From an uncultured Bacteroidales bacterium (GTDB lineage: Bacteria > Bacteroidota > Bacteroidia > Bacteroidales > P3), in assembly GCA_937906975.1 (NCBI GenBank), contig CALCUN010000048.1, forward strand, positions 1-22,513: a stretch of DNA of 22,513 nt. Direction: 5' to 3'. Below the pieces are notes generated by a model that did not search any database, was not told the origin of the DNA, and worked only from the letters and a program-made list of their open reading frames with translations. How positions within the stretch are numbered: position 1 is the first letter of the stretch; every line of letters starts with the position of its first letter. Shown here piece after piece: positions 1-7,784 of the stretch. Position numbers and translations under genes: made by a program.

Positions 1-51
1 AAGAATAAAGATAAATTCCTTGAAATCTTATTTGAGAAAATCAAAACTTAA
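1..51 (+). CDS. C-terminal tail of an upstream gene (partial)
   Basis: Frame 1 is open from the window edge to a TAA at 49-51 and reads KNKDKFLEILFEKIKT. The amphipathic, lysine-rich sequence looks like an ordinary protein C-terminus, but only 16 residues are visible, so no family can be named. It is followed by a promoter-like element and the next gene at 128. It could be chance open sequence at the edge. Confidence 0.4.
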   Translation, partial: KNKDKFLEILFEKIKT

Positions 52-57
52 TCTGAC

Positions 58-66
58 TAATTTTTG
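58..66 (+). promoter_or_regulatory. Candidate Bacteroidota -7 box
   Basis: TAATTTTTG resembles the Bacteroidota consensus TAnnTTTG with one extra T. A TTTG at 31-34 could be the -33 element, about 23 bp upstream, at the long end of the accepted spacing. It would give a leader of roughly 55 nt before the ATG at 128. The match is imperfect. Confidence 0.35.
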
Positions 67-127
67 CAGTTATTAAAAAATGTTTTACATTTGTGGGCAA
101 GTTATTAACCCTAAAAAAGAGAAGAAA

Positions 128-634
128 ATGAAGAAATTATTTATTGTTTTGATTGCTATTGTTAGTGCAATAAGCGTAAACGCACAAGAAAACGTAAAAA
201 AAGAAAAAGATTTAACTGCTGTGGTTGATAGTCTCTCAGCTAAATTAGATAAATTGCAAAATGATTATAATTTTTTGTGGTGCAAATATGAATTAACGCA
301 ATTAAGTAATGAATTAAATCAACTTAACACTGATTTATCATTGAGAGTAAATGATTTAAAAATAGACGTTTATCATTCTAAATTTAATTACGAATGGTAT
401 AGTGCGTTGAAAAAGTTATATAATAGATACGTTGATAAATATCATGTATTAAAAGATAATTCTTCTAAAATAAAAATGAATATTGGTCTTATAATACTAA
501 CATCAAACTTTTCTGATTTACAAATAGATTATTTAAATAGCTCTAAGAATGTAATTGATTCTTCATTGACATCAGTGGAAAGTGCGTTGAATTTGTTTCA
601 ATTATATATTGAAGAGTATAAGAAAAAATGGTAA
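128..634 (+). CDS. Secreted coiled-coil hypothetical protein
   Basis: 168-residue protein of unknown function. I chose the ATG at 128 over the in-frame ATG at 80 because it begins directly with a signal peptide: MKK, then a hydrophobic core (LFIVLIAIVSAISV) and a cleavage site near VNAQ-EN (about residue 20). The mature part is rich in Lys, Asp, Asn, Ser and Leu, with heptad-like leucine spacing (for example VDSLSAKLDKLQNDY and ELNQLNTDLSLRVNDLK), which suggests a helical coiled coil. There are no cysteines near the cleavage site, so it is not a lipoprotein. It probably lies in the periplasm or outside the cell. No family is recognised. A small membrane-peptide ORF follows 29 bp downstream. 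Confidence 0.75.
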   Translation: MKKLFIVLIAIVSAISVNAQENVKKEKDLTAVVDSLSAKLDKLQNDYNFLWCKYELTQLSNELNQLNTDLSLRVNDLKIDVYHSKFNYEWYSALKKLYNRYVDKYHVLKDNSSKIKMNIGLIILTSNFSDLQIDYLNSSKNVIDSSLTSVESALNLFQLYIEEYKKKW

Positions 635-663
635 AGTAAAGAAATATTAAAATATATTATATA

Positions 664-822
664 ATGGCATTATTAGCACCAGATATAGGTTTTTTATTTT
701 GGCTTATTATTGCAATTTTAGTACTATTATTTGTTATTTTACCTATAATTGCTTTTGTGATTGTAGTAAGAATAATCAATAAAAGAGATAAGAAAAATAA
801 TAATTCCAAGATTTTCTTTTGA
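664..822 (+). CDS. Small single-span membrane peptide (52 aa)
   Basis: An ATG at 664 opens a 52-codon frame ending in TGA at 820-822. The peptide starts MALLAPDIGF, has one long hydrophobic segment (about residues 9-36, with runs such as LIIAILVLLFVILPIIAF) and ends in a basic, Asn-rich tail (RIINKRDKKNNNSKIFF). The shape, one helix followed by a positively charged cytoplasmic tail, is that of a real small membrane protein rather than random sequence. It lies 29 bp after the secreted coiled-coil gene in the same direction and may be cotranscribed. Its function is unknown. Confidence 0.55.
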   Translation: MALLAPDIGFLFWLIIAILVLLFVILPIIAFVIVVRIINKRDKKNNNSKIFF

Positions 823-854
823 CAAGCGAGCGTTTTTTGTTTTTTTTCGTTTTG

Positions 855-886
855 TTTTGTGTAGCGATTACTTTTCTTTATCTTTG
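855..886 (+). promoter_or_regulatory. Promoter of the folate/lnt operon
   Basis: A TTTTG -33 element at 855-859 and a perfect TATCTTTG -7 box at 879-886 are separated by 19 bp, the canonical Bacteroidota arrangement. The -7 box ends only 4 nt before the ATG at 891, so the transcript should start at or next to the start codon. This also argues against the longer in-frame start at 819, whose extra codons would lie inside the promoter. Confidence 0.75.
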
Positions 887-890
887 CAAA

Positions 891-1454
891 ATGGATTTAA
901 AGGAAAGAAAAAAGGAACTTAGAAAGCTGATTCGTGAGAGAAAGAAATTGCTTTCTATGGATAATAAGAATTTACAATCGGAAAGGATTTTCTCTTCGGT
1001 TGTAAATTCTTCTGTTTATAAGAATGCTAATACCATTCTTTTGTATTGGTCAATGGACGATGAGGTTCCGACTCATGATTTCATACTTGCAAACTATGAA
1101 ACTAAGACAATTCTTTTGCCTTGTGTGGTTGGGGACGATTTAGTGCTTAGAAAATTCTCTGGAATGCAGTCAATGAAAGAAGGAGAGCAGTTTGGAATTC
1201 TTGAACCTACGGGAGAAATCTTTTCAGACTATGAAAAAATAGATTTAATGATAATTCCAGGGGTGGCTTTCGATAGAGAAAAAAGACGCATCGGTAGAGG
1301 GCGTGGATTTTATGATAGATTGCTTTCGGTAAATCAAAACAAGAAAATGGGAATTTGTTTTGATTGTCAATTAGTAGAGCAAGTTCCTGTTGAGGAATTC
1401 GATGTTAAAATGGACTATGTTATAAGTCCCGATGAGTTTATAGGCAATGAGTAA
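891..1454 (+). CDS. ygfA: 5-formyltetrahydrofolate cyclo-ligase
   Basis: 187-residue cytoplasmic enzyme that converts 5-formyl-THF to 5,10-methenyl-THF using ATP, returning a dead-end folate to one-carbon metabolism. Family features seen: a basic N-terminal helix (residues 1-20), FGILEP at 101-106, and the signature IPGVAFD (122-128) followed by the glycine/arginine loop GRGRGFYDR (135-143) that binds phosphate and folate. The length fits the family. An in-frame ATG at 819 would add 24 hydrophobic residues encoded by the promoter, so 891 is preferred. It is the first gene of an operon and overlaps lnt by 8 bp. The small distance to the promoter suggests a leaderless message. Confidence 0.93.
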   Translation: MDLKERKKELRKLIRERKKLLSMDNKNLQSERIFSSVVNSSVYKNANTILLYWSMDDEVPTHDFILANYETKTILLPCVVGDDLVLRKFSGMQSMKEGEQFGILEPTGEIFSDYEKIDLMIIPGVAFDREKRRIGRGRGFYDRLLSVNQNKKMGICFDCQLVEQVPVEEFDVKMDYVISPDEFIGNE

Positions 1455-3072
1455 GAGAAAACTAATATTGATTTCCTGCCTTTCGGGCTTGCTTCTCAGC
1501 CTTGCTTGGTTGGATTTGCTTTTTGCACCACTTATGCTTGTGGCTTTTGTTCCTATGCTTTGGGTTGAAAGATATATTTCGCTAAATAACCAAGATAAAA
1601 GATTTTCTCCCTTTGCAGGTTTTGCCTTTTCTTATTTGCCTTTTCTAATATGGAATGCTACTACAATTTTTTGGGTGGCTTTTTCAACCTCTGCGGCATT
1701 GGTGCTTCCTTTCTTTCAAGCTGCTTTAATGGCTGTTGCTTTCCAATTATTCCATTGGACAAAGAGAGTTTTTGGAGTGGAAAAGAAAATAAATTATGTG
1801 TTTTTCATTATTTTCTTCCTTGCCTTTGAGTTTATGGAATTGCATTGGGATTTCAATTTTCCTTGGCTTAATTTAGGCAATAGCTTTGCAAAGTATCCTG
1901 CCTTAGTGCAATGGTATGAATTTACAGGCGTTGCGGGTGGTAGTTTTTGGATTTTGATTTGCAATGTTTTTGCTTTGTTTTTACTAAACGGCATTTTAGA
2001 AAAATCTTTCAGTAGAAAAAGAATCTATTCCTTAGGTTTAATAATTTGTTTGCCTGTAATAATTTCGCTAACGCTTTATTTTACCTATCAAGAAGAAACC
2101 TCGCAAGCCTCAGACGTTGTTGTGGTGCAACCAAATCTTGATCCATACGATGAACAGTATAGTTTGAGTCCGCAAGATGTGTGTAACATAATCACAGGCT
2201 TAACTTTGCAAAAGGCAGATAAAGAAACGGATTACGTTGTCTGTCCTGAGAGTTGCATACAAGAGTATGCGTGGGAAGAATACATTGAAGAAATTGGTAG
2301 TGTTGAGTATTTGAGAAATCTTTCTAATGCTTTTCCTCGCTTGGAGTTTGTTGCAGGGATTTCTACTCGCAACAAGGTTGAGGAAAGTCAAAGAACTATT
2401 GCAACAAGAGAGCATAAGAGATATGGTTTCTTGTATGAAAATTATAATACTGCAATAAAAATTGATAGAGATACTGTAAATCCTCACAGTCAATTAAGAC
2501 ATAAATCGGTGCTTACGCCTGCTGTGGAGAAGATGCCTTTGCAAAAATATCTTGGTTTTATGGAAAACTTTATTCTTGACTTAGGTGGTACGGTTGGTTC
2601 TTTGGGTACGGATAAGGATTACAAGGTTTTTACTTCTGAAAATAAGCCTAAGGTTGCTACGGCTATATGTTATGAAAGCGTTGATGGGCAATATGTGGCT
2701 AATCTTGTGAAATCGGGTGCGGAAATCTTGTTTGTGATTACAAATGACGGTTGGTGGGAAAATACTCCTGGACATCGTCAGCACGCTGCTTTCGCTTCTT
2801 TGCGTGCAATAGAGAATAGACGTTATATTGCAAGGAGTGCTAATACGGGAATTTCGTCTTTTGTTTCTCCAAAGGGAGAAGTTTTGCAAAAGACTAAGTA
2901 TTGGGAAGAAGATGTAATAAAAGAAACTTTATATGCTCAGAAAAAAATTACTTTTTACACAAAACACGGAGATTACGTTTATAGAACATCTTCGTTTTTG
3001 GCGGTTTTGAGTATTTTATTGGGCTTTGTTTATGGTGTTTTAAGAAAAAAGAAAAATTTAACAATAAATTAA
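1447..3072 (+). CDS. lnt: Apolipoprotein N-acyltransferase Lnt
   Basis: 541-residue inner-membrane enzyme that adds the third acyl chain to the N-terminal cysteine of lipoproteins, using phospholipid as donor. The first 215 or so residues are a series of hydrophobic segments; a periplasmic nitrilase-like domain spans about 220-495, and a last membrane helix lies at about 514-532. The expected Glu-Lys-Cys triad is visible: E268 in VVCPES, K353 in RHKSVLTP and C408 in TAICYES. ITNDGWW (431-437) is the usual conserved loop. The length is typical. Its start overlaps the cyclo-ligase stop by 8 bp, indicating translational coupling. The window contains several lipoproteins that would be its substrates. 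Confidence 0.95.
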   Translation: MSKRKLILISCLSGLLLSLAWLDLLFAPLMLVAFVPMLWVERYISLNNQDKRFSPFAGFAFSYLPFLIWNATTIFWVAFSTSAALVLPFFQAALMAVAFQLFHWTKRVFGVEKKINYVFFIIFFLAFEFMELHWDFNFPWLNLGNSFAKYPALVQWYEFTGVAGGSFWILICNVFALFLLNGILEKSFSRKRIYSLGLIICLPVIISLTLYFTYQEETSQASDVVVVQPNLDPYDEQYSLSPQDVCNIITGLTLQKADKETDYVVCPESCIQEYAWEEYIEEIGSVEYLRNLSNAFPRLEFVAGISTRNKVEESQRTIATREHKRYGFLYENYNTAIKIDRDTVNPHSQLRHKSVLTPAVEKMPLQKYLGFMENFILDLGGTVGSLGTDKDYKVFTSENKPKVATAICYESVDGQYVANLVKSGAEILFVITNDGWWENTPGHRQHAAFASLRAIENRRYIARSANTGISSFVSPKGEVLQKTKYWEEDVIKETLYAQKKITFYTKHGDYVYRTSSFLAVLSILLGFVYGVLRKKKNLTIN

Positions 3073-3075
3073 GCT

Positions 3076-4638
3076 ATGTTTAAGAAAGTTCCACACACTT
3101 ATGTGATAATATTTTTCTTGATTGCTTTGGCTGCGGTTGCGACTTGGGTGGTTCCTGCTGGCGAATTTGAGCGTCAAGAAGTGGTTACAGAATCTGGAAA
3201 AATTGTTAATCAGATTGTGCCAGGCTCTTTTGAGAGTCAAGAACAAAATCCTCAAACTTGGGAGATTATGTCTGCCTTTTTCAAGGGTTTTCAACGCGCT
3301 CCGGGGATTATTGCTTTCCTTTTGATTTTGGGAGGAGCGTTTTGGATATTGAATGAAACGAAAGCCATTGATATGGGAGTGCAAACGTTTTTGAAAAAGT
3401 CCTCTTCTTTGGAGAGATACGCGCTATTTAGGAAGATAGGCGTGAATAATCTTATCATTGTTGTGATAATGATTATGTTCTCTTTGTTTGGGGCGATTTT
3501 TGGAATGAGTGAGGAAACGATTGCCTTTGTTGCAATCTTTGTTCCCTTAGCAATTTCAATGGGATATGACTCAATTACGGGAGTATGTCTTTGTTTCCTT
3601 GCAGCAGGTCTTGGTTTTGCTGGCTGTATTCTTAATCCTTTTACTTTGGGAATTGCACAAGATATTGCTGGAATTAAGATGTTTTCTGGTATTGAATACA
3701 GATTGATTGTTTGGTTTGTGATTACCTTTGTGGGAATTGCATTTGTGTTGTACTATGCAAACAAAGTGAAAAAGAATCCTAAGAAATCAATTATGTATGA
3801 AGAAGATGCTTATTGGAGAGCAAATCAAGCAACAGTTAATGACTTGGTCGCAATCAAGGCTTCAAAGACTTGTTGGATTGCTTACTTTGTTACACTTCTT
3901 ATTCAAGTTGTTTTCTGCATTCAAACTCAAAGTATTCCTTTGATTGTAACGACTGCTCTTTATGCTATCATAGGTTATTTTGGTATAAAGAAGTCTATGC
4001 AGATGTTTTCCTTGGCAATATTGATTTTTACTATTGTTTATTTGGTCATAGGCGTAATGGCGTTTGAATGGGGCTTTGAACAAATTGCAGCATTGTTCTT
4101 CTTTATGGCAATAATTACGGGAATGGCTCTTGGAAAATCGGCAAGTGATATTGCAAAACTCTTCATTGCGGGTGCGAAAGACATGCTTTCGGCAGCCTTA
4201 GTTGTAGGTTTGGCAAGTGGAATTATTATAATATTGGAAGATGGTAAGATAATTGATACGTTTTTATCGGGATTGGCAAGTGCGATTTCTGGTAGTGGAC
4301 AAGTTGGTGCTTTGAGTATTATGTATGCTTTTCAGTCTGTGTTGAACGCAATCATAACTTCGGGTACTGCAAAGGCAGCAATGCTTATGCCAATGTTTGC
4401 AGAAATTGCAAATATGACAGGAATGTCTTTGCAAGCTGCGGTTACGGCTTTCCATATTGGTGATGGATTTACTAATCTTATTACTCCAACTTCGGGAGTG
4501 TTGATTGCAGTTTTAGGATTGGCTAAAATTCCTTATGCAAAGTGGGTTAAATTTTCTTGGAAATTTATTTTAGCAATGGTTGTACTTGGTTGGTTGCTTT
4601 TAATTCCAACAGTGGTTATGCAACTTCCAGGATTTTAA
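3076..4638 (+). CDS. yfcC: YfcC-family (DcuC-like) membrane carrier
   Basis: 520-residue polytopic membrane protein with roughly a dozen hydrophobic segments. The N-terminus (HTYVIIFFLIALAAVATWVV followed by PAGEFER) is the hallmark of the YfcC group within the C4-dicarboxylate anaerobic carrier family, and the GAIFGMSEET and GDGFTNLITPTSG segments fit the two re-entrant/substrate regions of the fold. The substrate cannot be read from sequence: members are annotated as short-chain dicarboxylate, peptide or basic amino acid carriers. It starts 3 bp after lnt and so belongs to the same operon. The family call is firm, the substrate open. Confidence 0.85.
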   Translation: MFKKVPHTYVIIFFLIALAAVATWVVPAGEFERQEVVTESGKIVNQIVPGSFESQEQNPQTWEIMSAFFKGFQRAPGIIAFLLILGGAFWILNETKAIDMGVQTFLKKSSSLERYALFRKIGVNNLIIVVIMIMFSLFGAIFGMSEETIAFVAIFVPLAISMGYDSITGVCLCFLAAGLGFAGCILNPFTLGIAQDIAGIKMFSGIEYRLIVWFVITFVGIAFVLYYANKVKKNPKKSIMYEEDAYWRANQATVNDLVAIKASKTCWIAYFVTLLIQVVFCIQTQSIPLIVTTALYAIIGYFGIKKSMQMFSLAILIFTIVYLVIGVMAFEWGFEQIAALFFFMAIITGMALGKSASDIAKLFIAGAKDMLSAALVVGLASGIIIILEDGKIIDTFLSGLASAISGSGQVGALSIMYAFQSVLNAIITSGTAKAAMLMPMFAEIANMTGMSLQAAVTAFHIGDGFTNLITPTSGVLIAVLGLAKIPYAKWVKFSWKFILAMVVLGWLLLIPTVVMQLPGF

Positions 4639-4646
4639 AAATATAT

Positions 4647-5006
4647 ATGAGTATGAAAAAATTATATTTAGTATTAGCGTTCATAGTAACTACTCTTTTT
4701 GTTTCTTGTGAGGTTTTTCAAGAAACAACTTACCAACTTTATTATGATGGATTCCCAAGTACAAGCTCTATAAAGCGAATTGAATTAAGAGAGTTTAATG
4801 AAGATGAAGGTAAGTACGAAAATAATAGAACGATAAACTTGAATTATGGTGATAAATCAGATATTTATCAAGTGGATTCGGATATTTCTTTTGTAGAAGT
4901 AAAGATAGTTGGTCAATATACGCAAACTCAGGAGATTTATTTTATAAATGTTTGTCATTTAACAAAAGGTGAGGATAATTTAATAAAGTTGTCTTCGTTA
5001 AAATAA
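4647..5006 (+). CDS. Small lipoprotein of unknown function
   Basis: 119-residue predicted lipoprotein. The start at 4647 (alternatively 4653) is taken because it begins directly with the signal: MSMKK, a hydrophobic stretch and a lipobox ending FVSC with Cys21 as the lipidated residue. The same frame extends upstream inside yfcC but without signal character. The mature part (about 98 residues) is polar, with alternating hydrophobic residues that suggest beta-structure (for example RTINLNYGDKSDIYQVD). It begins 8 bp after the yfcC stop and is probably the last gene of that operon. No family recognised. Confidence 0.75.
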   Translation: MSMKKLYLVLAFIVTTLFVSCEVFQETTYQLYYDGFPSTSSIKRIELREFNEDEGKYENNRTINLNYGDKSDIYQVDSDISFVEVKIVGQYTQTQEIYFINVCHLTKGEDNLIKLSSLK

Positions 5007-5027
5007 TAGATATTGACTTTTTTTTCG

Positions 5028-5035
5028 TAATATTG
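5028..5035 (+). promoter_or_regulatory. Weak candidate -7 box for the suf operon
   Basis: TAATATTG is one base from TAnnTTTG and lies 29 nt before the sufC ATG in the 58-bp gap after the lipoprotein gene. No well-spaced -33 TTTG is seen (a TTG at 5013-5015 is too close), so this is tentative. Confidence 0.3.
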
Positions 5036-5064
5036 CAAATTCTCAAAAACTAAAAAAATATAAA

Positions 5065-5829
5065 ATGGCATTGTTAGAAATAAAGGATTTACACGCAAAG
5101 ATACACGATAAAGAGATTTTAAAAGGAGTAAATCTTACAATAAATAAAGGAGAAGTACACGCAATAATGGGACCTAATGGAAATGGAAAAAGTACATTAG
5201 CTTCTGTAATTGCAGGTAAAGATACATTTGAAGTAACCAAAGGAGAAGTTTTGTTTAACAATAAAAATCTTTTGGATTTACCAATTGAGGCAAGAGCTGC
5301 TGAAGGAATATTTCTTGGTTTCCAATATCCAGTAGAAATTCCTGGTGTAAGCATTAGCAATTTTATGCGAACAGCAATCAATGAGCAAAGAAAATATCGC
5401 GGATTAGACCCAATGTCTGCAAAAGACTTTCTTGCGCTTATGGAAGAAAAGAAAAAAGTTGTAGAACTTACTAGTAAACTTGCTAATCGCTCTGTAAACG
5501 AAGGCTTCTCTGGTGGAGAAAAAAAGAAAAACGAAATATTCCAAATGGCAATGTTAAATCCAACTCTTGCAATCTTAGATGAAACTGATTCGGGCTTGGA
5601 TATAGATGCGTTAAGAATTGTTGCAAATGGAGTAAACGCCCTTCGCTCACCTGATAATGCTACTGTTGTAATCACACACTATCAAAGATTGTTGGATTAT
5701 ATAGTTCCGGATTATGTACACGTTCTTTACGAAGGAAGAATCGTTAAAACAGGAGATAAAACTCTTGCTTTGACTTTGGAAGAAAAAGGATACGATTGGA
5801 TTAGAAAGGAATTAGAGCAAGGAAAGTAA
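5065..5829 (+). CDS. sufC: Fe-S cluster assembly ATPase SufC
   Basis: 254-residue soluble ABC-type ATPase that drives conformational change of the SufB/SufD scaffold during iron-sulfur cluster assembly. Visible motifs: Walker A GPNGNGKST (36-44), Q-loop Q87, SufC-type signature GFSGGEKKKNEIFQ (147-160, with F in place of the usual L of LSGGQ), Walker B LAILDE (168-173), D-loop GLD (177-179) and switch His205. Full length for the family. Its stop overlaps the sufD start (TAATG), the tightest possible coupling. Unlike many Bacteroidota, sufB is not directly upstream here. Confidence 0.97.
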   Translation: MALLEIKDLHAKIHDKEILKGVNLTINKGEVHAIMGPNGNGKSTLASVIAGKDTFEVTKGEVLFNNKNLLDLPIEARAAEGIFLGFQYPVEIPGVSISNFMRTAINEQRKYRGLDPMSAKDFLALMEEKKKVVELTSKLANRSVNEGFSGGEKKKNEIFQMAMLNPTLAILDETDSGLDIDALRIVANGVNALRSPDNATVVITHYQRLLDYIVPDYVHVLYEGRIVKTGDKTLALTLEEKGYDWIRKELEQGK

Positions 5830-6884
5830 TGGAAGAAAATCTTAATAACATAAATTTCAGTTGTAATATTCCTCAATTCAACACTATACGACTACTTCAA
5901 TTGAATGGAAAGTTGTATGAAGATGTTGTTTTGGGAGAAAAATACAAGGATATTATTGTGATAGAAAGGACAGAGGAAGGTATTTCTATCAATGTTAAAG
6001 AAAATGCTATAATAGATACTCCTTTACAGATAATAAATGTAGTAGGAAATCAACAATCCTTAAATACATCTTCATTTAGTACTGTTAAGTTAGGACGAAA
6101 TAGTAAGTTGCGTTTAATACATTGCGATGATTCTATTTCGGAACACTCTTGTGATTTGACAAATAAGCTACAAATAGAAATAGAAGACGGAGCTAGTTTG
6201 GATTATTATAAGATGGAAAATATAAATGACTTTTCTTCTGTAAGCACTGAGGTGCTTTTTGAAATGGGGAAAGAGTCTAAACTTACTACCTTTGGACTTA
6301 GTCTTAATGGAAAGTTGATTCGCAACAAGATTATAGTGAATTTCAACGATGAATATTCAACTGCTGACCTTAATGGTTTGTATTTGATGGATAAACAACA
6401 AGAAGCAGAAACTGAAATCAACGTTTATCACCACAAACCTAATTGTTCTTCTAATCAATTATTCAAAGGAATACTTGATGATGTGGCAAAATCAAGTTTT
6501 GTAGGACATGTCTTTGTTGATTATGGTGCAAAAGGAACTGTTGCTTTGCAAAACAACAAGAATATGCTTCTTACCGATAAGGCAAAGGTGAATACTCGTC
6601 CGTTTTTAGAGATATATAATGATGATGTTAAGTGTTCGCATGGTGCAACCATAGGACAATTAAATGCAGATGCGTTGTTCTATCTCAGAACTCGTTGTAT
6701 AAGTGAAAGAAGTGCGAAGATGCTACTTATGTATGCTTTTTGCGAAGATGTACTCTCTAAAAGCGATATAGAAGAGCTTAAAGAAAACTTAGGAGATTTG
6801 ATTAAACGTAGATTACAAGGTGAATTAACAGCTTGTGGTAATTGTGTGTTTCAATGTTCTACTCCAAAGCTTAAATTAAACTAA
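5829..6884 (+). CDS. sufD: Fe-S cluster assembly protein SufD
   Basis: 351-residue scaffold subunit that pairs with SufB and SufC. It has the right-handed beta-helix composition of the family in the middle and the diagnostic SufBD C-terminal core at about 268-305, including KCSHGATIGQLNADALFYLR with His271. SufD is favoured over SufB by its short length (SufB is around 470-480 residues) and position after sufC. An unusual feature is the C-terminal tail, which carries three cysteines, C336, C339 and C343 (ACGNCVFQC), a C-x2-C-x3-C pattern able in principle to bind metal or a cluster. It starts on the last base of sufC and is followed 3 bp later by nadK. Confidence 0.95.
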   Translation: MEENLNNINFSCNIPQFNTIRLLQLNGKLYEDVVLGEKYKDIIVIERTEEGISINVKENAIIDTPLQIINVVGNQQSLNTSSFSTVKLGRNSKLRLIHCDDSISEHSCDLTNKLQIEIEDGASLDYYKMENINDFSSVSTEVLFEMGKESKLTTFGLSLNGKLIRNKIIVNFNDEYSTADLNGLYLMDKQQEAETEINVYHHKPNCSSNQLFKGILDDVAKSSFVGHVFVDYGAKGTVALQNNKNMLLTDKAKVNTRPFLEIYNDDVKCSHGATIGQLNADALFYLRTRCISERSAKMLLMYAFCEDVLSKSDIEELKENLGDLIKRRLQGELTACGNCVFQCSTPKLKLN

Positions 6885-6887
6885 AAT

Positions 6888-7784
6888 ATGCAAATAGCAA
6901 TATTCGGTAAAAATTGTAAAGAAGAAGATTTGTGTTATATAGAAGATTTGTTTTCTCAAATAAGTCTTTATTCAAAGGAATTGTTTGTTTCAAAAGAATT
7001 TCTCAAATCTTTACAAGGTAAAATTAAAACGCCGAATAATTGTAATATTTCAGCCTTTGAAGAGGATAAAATAAAGGATAAAAAAATTGATATTTTGTTT
7101 TCTTTGGGAGGAGATGGTACATTGCTAGATACACTCTCGGTTGTGAAAAATACAACTCTGCCTGTTCTTGGAATAAATCTTGGACATTTAGGATTTCTTA
7201 CAAGTGTTGGTAGAAACGAAATAAAGAATCTTTTATCTGAAATAGAGAAAGGAAACTATAAAGTAGAAAAACACAGCGTCTTAAAGGCTACTTACTTGTC
7301 TTCAAAAGAAGAACGCTTTGCGATAAATGAAGTTTGCGTGCGTTCTCTTTCGCCAGGGGAATTGTTAGAAATAGATGCGTACATAGGAGATGAGTATTTG
7401 ACAACATATACCTCAGATGGGTTGATTGCAACAACGCCAACAGGTTCTACAGCCTATTCAATGAGTTGCGGAGGTCCTATTATATCTCCAAATTCTCGTT
7501 GTTTATGTATCACACCTATTTCTCCACACAATTTAACTTTAAGACCGCTGATTATTCCCGATGATTCTCTGATACGATTTGTAATAAACGATTCGCGAAA
7601 AGGCATTTCGCTTCATTTAGACTCGCAAACCTATCCGTTAGAGACTCCAATTTCAATAGAAATCTCAAAAGCAGATATGGAATTGAGTCTAATAAGAATG
7701 CAAAATCAAACATTCTTTTCAGCAATCAGAAACAAACTAATGTGGGGAACTAATTTAAGACAAAGAAAAAGTAATGATGAATAA
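6888..7784 (+). CDS. nadK: NAD kinase
   Basis: 298-residue cytoplasmic enzyme that phosphorylates NAD+ to NADP+. Visible motifs: GGDGT at 74-78 (the invariant phosphate-binding loop), the N-E pair at 147-148, and the second conserved region SDGLIATTPTGSTAYS ending at residue 191. Length is typical. It lies 3 bp after sufD and overlaps dxr by 8-11 bp. Placement directly upstream of dxr is sensible, since DXR consumes NADPH, although this is an inference from order. Confidence 0.96.
   Translation: MQIAIFGKNCKEEDLCYIEDLFSQISLYSKELFVSKEFLKSLQGKIKTPNNCNISAFEEDKIKDKKIDILFSLGGDGTLLDTLSVVKNTTLPVLGINLGHLGFLTSVGRNEIKNLLSEIEKGNYKVEKHSVLKATYLSSKEERFAINEVCVRSLSPGELLEIDAYIGDEYLTTYTSDGLIATTPTGSTAYSMSCGGPIISPNSRCLCITPISPHNLTLRPLIIPDDSLIRFVINDSRKGISLHLDSQTYPLETPISIEISKADMELSLIRMQNQTFFSAIRNKLMWGTNLRQRKSNDE

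Noticed and set aside
819..890. N-terminal extension of the cyclo-ligase as a membrane segment.
   Set aside because: The 24 extra hydrophobic residues are encoded by the -33 and -7 promoter elements and are not part of this soluble enzyme family.
5043..5675. A 210-codon minus-strand frame opposite sufC.
   Set aside because: The plus strand carries every ABC ATPase motif of SufC in order; the antisense frame has no recognisable domain or promoter.
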